Shown: positions 6,673-12,278 of the stretch, piece after piece | Position numbering within the stretch: position 1 is the first letter of the stretch | How the letters are laid out: every line of letters begins with the position of its first letter | From: JBAWAP01 sp049589355 | Lineage (GTDB): Bacteria > Chloroflexota > Anaerolineae > VGOG01 | Reading direction: 5' to 3' | Assembly: GCA_049589355.1 (NCBI GenBank) | Contig: JBAWAP010000070.1 | Span: 1 to 14,839 of the forward strand | Length of the DNA: 14,839 nt | Made by a program: the position numbers and the translations under genes | The notes under the pieces: model-generated | What the model was told of the DNA's origin: nothing | The model's database searches: none | The model's input: only the letters and a program-made list of their open reading frames with translations

Positions 6673-9112
6673 AGGTTTCCCCCCAGTGCACGGCCACCAG
6701 CATGATGTCCACGATGTCAATGTCGCCATCGTCGTCCAGGTCGTAGGCGGGGTCGTAGTCGTCATCGCCTACCGAGTTGTTCCAGTGGCTAGCTACCGCC
6801 ATGATGTCGGCGATGTCTACGTCGCAGTCGCACTCCAGGTCATAATAGCCAGCACATTCTATGAGGATCCCAGCGTGTGCGAGGGTATAGGGACCGCCGT
6901 CGGCATCATCACGATAGGTCCTGAACGTCACACCGTCGGCATCCACCTGAATCATGATGAAAGTGCTGCGGGCGCCGGTGTCTCCCTGTCCGCGAGCGTG
7001 TCCAGCATCCAATTGCCAGACGCCATCTATTTCCACCGCGCTGTAGTTGTGGGTGTGACCACAGACGTAGACGACAATCCCCTCGTCCCTCAGCAGATTC
7101 CAGAAGCGATCGCGATGGGTCGGGTATTGGTCCAGGCTGTCTCCCAGGTGACGTATCCGCCTGTTATCGGCATCGGGCTGAGGATAAGCAGGCTCGTGGC
7201 CGAAAACGAAGATGTGGGTCTTGTCTGTGGCGCTTAAGTCGGCAACCAGCCAGTCGTACAGGTGATCGGGGACATCGCCGTCCCTGACTGTGTCACCGCC
7301 GGTGTCGCAATACTCGTTCAGCATCACAAAGTGCGCGTTCTGGTAGTCGAAGGAGTAGGTGGTCTCTGGGCAACCCGATGGGCCGGGGTTTACGGCCCCG
7401 TAATTATAGCTGCGCAGCCAGTCCATGTTGGCTCCATAATAGGATTCCTGGCCGCCGCCGGGGAGCTCGTGATTCCCGACCACGGGGTACCAGGTGTAGG
7501 CCGCGCCCAGGGTTGAGGTTATGGTCCAGTGCACATCGCTGGTGGGATCTATGTCGCCGGGGCTGACCATGAAAGCGCCTCTGTCCCGGCTGGCAATGGC
7601 TTCACAGGCTCCCCTGAAATACTGGGACGAATTGTACCCCGGCCCAGAGTATTGCCTCATATCAGAAGTGACCACAAAGGTGAATTGGCTATTGTCTCTT
7701 TCCCACCCTCGCAGTTCCAGGTCAAAGCTGATGTCTGAGCTGGTCACGGCACCCTGGTGGATTTCTACCGCCAGGACGTTCGGGCTGTCGTTTAGCAGGC
7801 TGGGGTCAACACTGGTCATGAAAAAACTAGATTCGTCGCTGCCACCGATGGTCGAAACGGCAAGGGTTTCATAGTCAATGGCTCCGCCGGGCATGTTGGT
7901 TCGAAAAACTTCCGTCCCGTTCAAATAAACGACGGCGCCGTCGTCCCTGAGGACGCGGAGCGTCAAGCTCTCGAAGATCGAAGCGTCCGCCACGTCGAAA
8001 CTGTGGCGGAAATAGGTCGTGATGTACTTGTTTTCCGCATCGCCTCCATAACTTACCACCGTTGCTTCGTCGCCGTCGCCATAGCCCAGTTGGGCCGGAC
8101 CCGACGCCCATCCCGAATCATCGTCATCCGGCTGACGCCAGGCCGTGCCCTGGTCCGAGCCGTCGTCCAGGTATCTCCAGGTTGAGCCTCGTGGGACCAG
8201 AGCCGTGGAGGTGTCTTTCTCGTAGAAATAGACCGGCTGGTAGGCGCCTTCACTGACGGTGTAGTAGCCCAGGCCGTGGGCGGCGAAGGCAATGGCCTCG
8301 CCCTGGGGTTCCACGGCCAGGGGCACCGTGCAAGCGGTTCCCGAAAAGGCTTCCCAGAGGTTCGTTCCGGTTGCGCGGGGCCAGTAGTAACCCTGATAGT
8401 AAAGCCGCAGGAGCACGGCGTCGCCGGAGGGTGAGACATCGCCCCCCGTCACCTGGGAGGGCAGGGGAATGCTGTCCACGAGCTCAAGGATCACCATGAC
8501 GCCGGGCGTGTGCGGCGCCGGATTGCGGAAAACGCGGGCCACCCCCTCGCCCTCACGATCCTTCGTTACCAGGAAAAGGTCTCCACTCGCCGGATCAACC
8601 AGCAGGGTCTCGCAATCATAAACCGCGGGGCCGGGATACCGCATGGGTAAGGCGTCCACATTATCCAAGTTGACAGTCACTGGATTTTGGGTGGCACTGA
8701 CCAGCGGTTCGGCGACGCGATAAACGGTCACCGATGAGCGGCGGCGCGCATTGTCGCCGGTATCGCCGACGTAGATGTAATTCTGTCCCTCTACCGGTCC
8801 CGGCCCGATGGCCATGTCTTCCCAATCGGTCGCGCTGGCTCCGAGGAGGTTATAGACTCCCAGGTGCTTGCCCTGAATGCTCAGGGCATAGATGCGCGCC
8901 AAGTCGCCTGAGTCGTTGTGGACCCAAAGTACATCGGCGTTCTTGCGACTGGCGGCGACACCAGAGATCTCCACCAGAAGGCTCGATTCCACCGTGCCGA
9001 GTTGAGCGGGGACGATGAACGTGGGGCAGTCGGCCATGGCGGAGAGGGGGTGGGAGAGGAGCGATGCTATAGCAAAGGTCAAACAAAGGTAGAGGCCAGT
9101 TATTTTTTTCAA
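6662..9112 (-). CDS. Secreted propeller + beta-sandwich + metallophosphoesterase + dockerin-like protein
   Basis: 816 residues from TTG 9112. This start is preferred because AAGGAGG lies 5 nt upstream and the product begins with a compact signal peptide (MKKITGLYLCL...LSAMA); an ATG at 9133 has no good ribosome site. Residues ~30-300 resemble a phytase/SdiA-regulated-type beta-propeller (ISGVAAS, WVHNDSG, DWEDMAIGP, YVGDTGDN). Residues ~305-470 are a jelly-roll beta-sandwich (LGYGDGDEA, FDLELRGWE). A calcineurin-like metallophosphoesterase follows: Asp484 (SDMR), GD at 519-520, GNHE at 546-549, FGHEPAY, and GHTH at 685-688. The usual first D-x-H reads D-M-R, so one metal ligand is altered. 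The last ~60 residues are a dockerin-like pair (DLECDCDVDIAD, DLDDDGDIDIVD). It probably removes phosphate outside the cell. It is first in the run and directly follows the riboswitch leader. Confidence 0.9.
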   Translation of the reverse strand: MKKITGLYLCLTFAIASLLSHPLSAMADCPTFIVPAQLGTVESSLLVEISGVAASRKNADVLWVHNDSGDLARIYALSIQGKHLGVYNLLGASATDWEDMAIGPGPVEGQNYIYVGDTGDNARRRSSVTVYRVAEPLVSATQNPVTVNLDNVDALPMRYPGPAVYDCETLLVDPASGDLFLVTKDREGEGVARVFRNPAPHTPGVMVILELVDSIPLPSQVTGGDVSPSGDAVLLRLYYQGYYWPRATGTNLWEAFSGTACTVPLAVEPQGEAIAFAAHGLGYYTVSEGAYQPVYFYEKDTSTALVPRGSTWRYLDDGSDQGTAWRQPDDDDSGWASGPAQLGYGDGDEATVVSYGGDAENKYITTYFRHSFDVADASIFESLTLRVLRDDGAVVYLNGTEVFRTNMPGGAIDYETLAVSTIGGSDESSFFMTSVDPSLLNDSPNVLAVEIHQGAVTSSDISFDLELRGWERDNSQFTFVVTSDMRQYSGPGYNSSQYFRGACEAIASRDRGAFMVSPGDIDPTSDVHWTITSTLGAAYTWYPVVGNHELPGGGQESYYGANMDWLRSYNYGAVNPGPSGCPETTYSFDYQNAHFVMLNEYCDTGGDTVRDGDVPDHLYDWLVADLSATDKTHIFVFGHEPAYPQPDADNRRIRHLGDSLDQYPTHRDRFWNLLRDEGIVVYVCGHTHNYSAVEIDGVWQLDAGHARGQGDTGARSTFIMIQVDADGVTFRTYRDDADGGPYTLAHAGILIECAGYYDLECDCDVDIADIMAVASHWNNSVGDDDYDPAYDLDDDGDIDIVDIMLVAVHWGETCEG

Positions 9113-9117
9113 GGTCT

Positions 9118-9124
9118 CCTCCTT
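9118..9124 (-). promoter_or_regulatory. Ribosome-binding site that selects the TTG start of the phosphoesterase gene
   Basis: AAGGAGG on the minus strand, 5 nt before TTG 9112. With an ATG start at 9133 this site would lie inside the gene and have no role. Confidence 0.75.
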
Positions 9125-9184
9125 TCGAGACATGGAGACCTGGGGAACCTTCGGTGCGATTAGTGTCCTTCGGTATCCCCTGAT

Positions 9185-9227
9185 AAAAAACGTGCTCCCC
9201 GGACTGCTTGCTTCCGAAAAGCACGTT
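9185..9227 (-). terminator. Intrinsic terminator of the riboswitch expression platform
   Basis: On the minus strand AACGTGCT (9227-9220) pairs perfectly with AGCACGTT (9196-9189) around a 23-nt loop that contains a small UUCGG hairpin. Six T (9190-9185) close the structure, two of them paired in the stem. It lies between the aptamer and the phosphoesterase gene, where a transcription-attenuating switch would need it. Confidence 0.85.
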
Positions 9228-9236
9228 ACACCGTGC
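9221..9236 (-). promoter_or_regulatory. Candidate antiterminator hairpin
   Basis: GCACG (9236-9232) pairs with CGTGC (9225-9221) around the loop GTGTAA. The same CGTGC forms the core of the terminator's left arm, and the two GCACG partners are identical. Only one of the two helices can form, as expected for a switch. Confidence 0.6.
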
Positions 9237-9263
9237 CCTGTTTCGGCAGCCCGGCTATCATAT

Positions 9264-9298
9264 CAGTGGTCAGTAACCAGTAATCAGTAAACAGTGGT
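9264..9298. repeat. Heptad tandem repeat, 5 copies (CAGTNNN) inside the riboswitch leader
   Basis: Units CAGTGGT, CAGTAAC, CAGTAAT, CAGTAAA, CAGTGGT. The array starts 2-3 nt after the proximal aptamer boundary and ends before the antiterminator, so it forms the linker of the leader RNA. Confidence 0.88.
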
Positions 9299-9323
9299 CT
9301 GACTACCTGGCTACTGTTCACTG
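9285..9323 (-). promoter_or_regulatory. Competing hairpin between aptamer apex and heptad array
   Basis: On the minus strand CAGTGAACAGTAG (9323-9311) can pair with CCACTGTTTACTG (9297-9285): 12 of 13 positions including one G-U, with a 13-nt loop. The left arm uses the 3' half of the aptamer's second helix, so this hairpin and the folded aptamer exclude each other. The function is inferred from geometry only. Confidence 0.55.
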
Positions 9324-9383
9324 AGACAGACCCGTGGCTTTGCGTCCCCACCTTTCGATGGGTTTGCCTTTATCGGTATAGGT
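9301..9383 (-). promoter_or_regulatory. Cyclic di-GMP-I (GEMM) riboswitch aptamer
   Basis: The minus strand has the core of the GEMM class in order: CGATAAAGGCAAACC (9375-9361), a 6-bp stem CCCATC/GGTGGG closed by the GAAA tetraloop (9362-9347), GGACGCAAAGCC (9347-9336), ACGGGTCT, a CTGT/ACAG stem, and AGCCAGGTAGTC (9312-9301). The GNRA loop and the GACGCAAAGCC joint are hallmarks of the ligand pocket and tertiary dock. The base matching Vc2 G20 appears to be G, which favours c-di-GMP over cGAMP. P1 is weak (CTAT/GTAG, 4 bp with one G-U). A second candidate 3' strand, AGCCGGGCTGCCGAAA, lies at 9256-9241, so the 3' boundary is uncertain. The transcript should start around 9389, just ahead of the aptamer. 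Confidence 0.88.
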
Positions 9384-9395
9384 TAGGTTGATTAT

Positions 9396-9424
9396 ATTAT
9401 AAGCGACAGATGCGGATTTGTCAA
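9396..9424 (-). promoter_or_regulatory. Consensus sigma-70-type promoter of the riboswitch-led operon
   Basis: TTGACA (9424-9419), a 17-bp spacer, and TATAAT (9401-9396): a perfect match in both boxes with ideal spacing. The start point would be near 9389, a few bases before the GEMM aptamer. Confidence 0.9.
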
Positions 9425-9447
9425 GAGCCAATCATTTATGTTATACT
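9418..9447 (+). promoter_or_regulatory. mutM promoter, -35 shared with the divergent operon
   Basis: TTGTCA (9418-9423), an 18-bp spacer and TATACT (9442-9447). The -35 box overlaps the opposite-strand TTGACA by 5 bp. The expected start point is at or within a few bases of the ATG at 9454, so the transcript would be leaderless or nearly so. No Shine-Dalgarno sequence is present in front of the ATG. Confidence 0.7.
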
Positions 9448-9453
9448 CTGGCC

Positions 9454-10371
9454 ATGCCCGAGTTGCCCGACCTGGAGGTCATCAAAGAGTTTCTGCAGGA
9501 TCGCATCGTTGGTCAGGAGATAGCTGAGGTCGAAGTAGTGCGCCCCATCGTGGTGCGTAACCTGGCGGGCGGCGATTTCGCCACTCGCCTGACGGGCCAG
9601 AGGATAAAGCAGGTCAATCGGCGGGGCAAGTTTCTCATCCTGGCCTTGGATTCAGGCGATTGCCTGGTCATCAATCCGATGCTGGCCGGGCGGCTGCACT
9701 ACGCGCCTCGACGGGAGCGCCGTCTCCGCAAGACCTTTGTAGTTCTGCGCCTGGCCGATGGCATGGACCTGCGCTACGCCGATGCCAGGACCATGGGCAA
9801 GGTCTACCTGACCGACGATCTCGCCAAGGTGCCGGGCTTCGCCGAGCTAGGGCCCGAAGCCCTTGATCCCGACCTGACCCTGGATCTCTTCAGAGAATGG
9901 TTGCGCCAGTATCGAGGTGAGATCAAGGACATCTTGACCAGGCAGAGCTTCGTGGCCGGCATCGGCAACGCCTACGCCGACGAGATCTGCTGGCGGGCGG
10001 GGGTCTATCCTTTCCGAAAGCGTCCCCAGCTTTCGGAGGAGGGGATCGCGCGTCTTTACCAGGCGATGCATGAGGTTTTGAGCGAGGCCTTAGCCATCTT
10101 GCGGGAACGGGTGGGGGCAGATATCCACGTGGAGATAAGGGACTTTCTGAAGGTCCACGGCAGAGGGGGCCAGCCTTGCCCTCGTTGCGGCACAACCATC
10201 TCCGAGATCAAGGCCCGGCAACAGCTCACCAACTTCTGTCGCCAGTGTCAACCGGGCAGCTTGATCGGAGGCGGCCCTCTCCTCCCTAACCCCCCTCTCC
10301 CAAGCCTGGGCGAGGGGGGAACTGAGCTCCCCTCCCCTAAAGTTGGGGGAGGGGCTGGGGGCCTGTGCTGA
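9454..10371 (+). CDS. mutM: Formamidopyrimidine-DNA glycosylase (Fpg/MutM)
   Basis: 305 residues. The start is fixed by MPELPDLEV: removal of Met exposes the catalytic N-terminal Pro, followed by Glu. The enzyme excises oxidised purines such as 8-oxoguanine and cleaves the strand by beta/delta elimination. Visible features are Lys59 in RRGKFLIL (family Lys57 equivalent), the helix-two-turn-helix with VAGIGNAYADE containing the conserved Asn, and a CPRC...CRQC zinc finger at the end. In the finger the position 5 residues before CRQC, usually Arg (E. coli Arg258), is Gln (KARQQLTNFC). The natural end is about residue 272; a ~30-residue tail (PLPSLGEGG, SPKVGGGAGGLC) comes from a GC-rich palindromic repeat. 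It converges with uvrC, with 6 bp between the stops. Confidence 0.95.
   Translation: MPELPDLEVIKEFLQDRIVGQEIAEVEVVRPIVVRNLAGGDFATRLTGQRIKQVNRRGKFLILALDSGDCLVINPMLAGRLHYAPRRERRLRKTFVVLRLADGMDLRYADARTMGKVYLTDDLAKVPGFAELGPEALDPDLTLDLFREWLRQYRGEIKDILTRQSFVAGIGNAYADEICWRAGVYPFRKRPQLSEEGIARLYQAMHEVLSEALAILRERVGADIHVEIRDFLKVHGRGGQPCPRCGTTISEIKARQQLTNFCRQCQPGSLIGGGPLLPNPPLPSLGEGGTELPSPKVGGGAGGLC
10291..10354. repeat. Two GC-rich palindromes forming the mutM 3' end
   Basis: Hairpin 1: CCCCCTC (10291-10297) with GAGGGGG (10312-10318), extended inward by CCCA/TGGG after one mismatch. Hairpin 2: CCCCTCCCC (10329-10337) with GGGGAGGGG (10346-10354), perfect 9 bp with an 8-nt loop. They encode the extra C-terminal tail of MutM and sit between two convergent genes. 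Without T-runs a terminator role is uncertain. Confidence 0.75.
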
Positions 10372-10377
10372 GCCACA

Positions 10378-12249
10378 TCACAGGTTCTCCCTCACCATCT
10401 CTGCCGCCTTCCTGGTCATTCCCTTCACGGCGGCCAGCTCCTCGACCGAGGCCTGGCGAATGGCCTCGATGGAGCCGAAGTGCTTGAGCAAAGCCTGGCG
10501 GCGCTTGGGGCCGATGCCGGGAATCTCCTCCAGAATCGAGGCCAGGCTCTTTTTTGTTCGCAGCTTGCGGTGGTAGCCGACGGCGAAGCGGTGGGCCTCG
10601 TCGCGGATGCGCTGCAGGAGGTAGAGTCCCTGAGAATCGCGGGGCAGGACGAGGGGCTCTGGGCGGCCAGGGAGGAATATCTCCTCTTGCTTCTTGGCCA
10701 AGCCTATGGCGGGCACTTCACCCTTCAGGCCATGTTCCTCCAGGACCTCCAGGGCGGCGTTCAGTTGTCCCTTGCCGCCGTCAATGATAATCAGATCGGG
10801 CAAAATAGTCCAAACGTCGGCCTCTTTGAGCTTTGAACTTTGAGCTTTGAACTTTGAACTTCCCTCAGCCCTTCCTTCGATGGCTCTCTTGAAGCGCCTC
10901 CGCAGCACTTCCTGTATCATCGCGTAGTCATCTGCACTCTCCACGGTGCGAATCCTGAAGCGCCGGTAATCGCCCTTGCGAGGCACGCCTTTGACGAAGA
11001 CCACCATGCTGCCAGTGGCCGCCGTTCCCTGGATATTGGAGATGTCGTAGCATTCGATGCGGGTTGGCGCCTCCTCCAGGCCCAGGTGCTCTTTCAGTTG
11101 CGCCAGGGCCTCCACGCTCCTCCCCTCGTCGGCCAGCCACTGAGCCCGCAGGCTGGCCAGGGTCTCGGCCGCGTTCTCGGCGGCCATTTGCACCAGTTCC
11201 TTTGCTCGGCCTCGCTTGGGCACGTGCAATCTCACCTTGCTGCCCCTTTTGCTCCTCAGCCAGGCCTCGATGACCAGGGCCTCCTCGACATTGGTGGGCA
11301 AGATGATTTTCATGGGCACGTAGGCGGCCTCGTCGTAGAACTGCTTAATGAAGGAGGCCACGATCTCAGCTTCGTCTTCCTCCGCGGTCCCATCCAGGAT
11401 AAAGTATTCGCGGCCGATGAGCTTCCCCTGCCGGATGAAGAACACTTGCACACAGGTGTCATTGTTTTCGCGGGCCAGGGCAATCACATCCTCGTCTTTT
11501 CCCACCGCCAGGGCAATCTTCTGTTGCTTGGTGACCCACTCTATGGCCCTGATCTGGTCGCGCAGGGCGGCGGCCCCTTCGAAGTCCAGCGCTTCGGCGG
11601 CCGATGCCATCTGGGCCTGCAGATCGGCCACGATCTCCTCGGCCTTGCCCTCCAGAAATAGACAGATGCGCTTGATCAGGGCTCGGTATTCCTCCTTGGA
11701 GACCGCGCCAATGCAGGGTCCTGCGCAGCGGCCGATGTGATAGTAGAGGCAGGCCCGTTTGTCCTGGCCTGTGATCTCCCGGTTGCAGGTCAGATAAGGG
11801 AAGAGTCTGCGTAGCATGTCCAGGGTTTGGTGGACGGCCCAGACGGCGGTGAAGGGGCCGAAGTAGCGCGCCCCGTCGCGTTCCATGCGGCGGGTGACAT
11901 AGATACGGGGGTAATCCTCCTGCCAGGTGATCTTGATATAAGGGTAGCGCTTGTCGTCCTTGAGGCGGACGTTGTACCTGGGGCGGTGCTCCTTGATCAG
12001 ATTGCACTCCAGGATGAGCGCCTCTATCTCCGAGTCGGTGACGATGAAATCGAAATCGGCGATGTGGTATATCAGGCGATGTAGCTTGAGAGAGTGGCTG
12101 GCCGAAGCCTGGAAGTAGGAGCGCACCCGATTTCTCAGGTTAATCGCCTTGCCCACGTAGATCACCTCGCCCCCTTCGTCCTTCATCAGGTACACGCCGG
12201 GCTTGGTGGGCACAGTTTGCAATTTGTCTTTCAATAACGGGTGGTCCAT
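10378..12249 (-). CDS. uvrC: UvrABC excinuclease subunit C
   Basis: 623 residues, normal for UvrC. It makes both incisions in nucleotide excision repair, with UvrB. Domains: GIY-YIG nuclease at ~14-95 (KPGVYLMKD, VIYVGKA) for the 3' cut; a four-cysteine region ~155-185 (TCNREI, RACLYYHIGRCAGPC) matching the iron-sulfur cysteines reported for UvrC; the UVR UvrB-contact helix pair ~205-240 (ALDFEGAAALRDQI); an RNase H-like nuclease for the 5' cut with Asp402 (ECYDISN), Asp490 (IIDGGKGQ) and the RDEAHRFAVGYH helix; and tandem helix-hairpin-helix from ~570 (IPGIGPKRR). The start is supported by AAGGA about 8 nt upstream. An in-frame heptad repeat adds SSKFKAQSSKLK at ~464-476 in the variable linker before the second catalytic strand. 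It lies 29 bp downstream of the repeat-protein gene and may be transcribed with it. Confidence 0.98.
   Translation of the reverse strand: MDHPLLKDKLQTVPTKPGVYLMKDEGGEVIYVGKAINLRNRVRSYFQASASHSLKLHRLIYHIADFDFIVTDSEIEALILECNLIKEHRPRYNVRLKDDKRYPYIKITWQEDYPRIYVTRRMERDGARYFGPFTAVWAVHQTLDMLRRLFPYLTCNREITGQDKRACLYYHIGRCAGPCIGAVSKEEYRALIKRICLFLEGKAEEIVADLQAQMASAAEALDFEGAAALRDQIRAIEWVTKQQKIALAVGKDEDVIALARENNDTCVQVFFIRQGKLIGREYFILDGTAEEDEAEIVASFIKQFYDEAAYVPMKIILPTNVEEALVIEAWLRSKRGSKVRLHVPKRGRAKELVQMAAENAAETLASLRAQWLADEGRSVEALAQLKEHLGLEEAPTRIECYDISNIQGTAATGSMVVFVKGVPRKGDYRRFRIRTVESADDYAMIQEVLRRRFKRAIEGRAEGSSKFKAQSSKLKEADVWTILPDLIIIDGGKGQLNAALEVLEEHGLKGEVPAIGLAKKQEEIFLPGRPEPLVLPRDSQGLYLLQRIRDEAHRFAVGYHRKLRTKKSLASILEEIPGIGPKRRQALLKHFGSIEAIRQASVEELAAVKGMTRKAAEMVRENL
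10824..10858. repeat. Heptad tandem repeat, 5 copies (CTTTGAR) inside uvrC
   Basis: Units CTTTGAG, CTTTGAA, CTTTGAG, CTTTGAA, CTTTGAA followed by CTT. Read on the minus strand as SKFKAQSSKLK in the linker of the UvrC nuclease domain. The reading frame is kept. Confidence 0.9.
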
Positions 12250-12278
12250 ACGTACATCCTTGTCGAGCGGCGAATTGG

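Noticed and set aside
6673..6765. N-terminal extension of the beta-helix/dockerin gene to 6765
   Set aside because: The extra 31 residues are an out-of-frame reading of the previous gene's dockerin codons (Thr/Trp-rich), and they would hide the clear signal peptide that starts at GTG 6672.
2049..9112. Cellulosome
   Set aside because: No glycoside hydrolase of a cellulosomal family and no certain cohesin are visible; dockerin-like pairs alone do not show a cellulosome.
10291..10354. Bidirectional intrinsic terminator between mutM and uvrC
   Set aside because: The hairpins are strong but no T-run follows on either strand, and they lie inside the mutM frame. Kept as repeats only.
11086..11661. 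Plus-strand open frame opposite uvrC
   Set aside because: It is a shadow of the conserved uvrC codons without start signals or a recognisable family.
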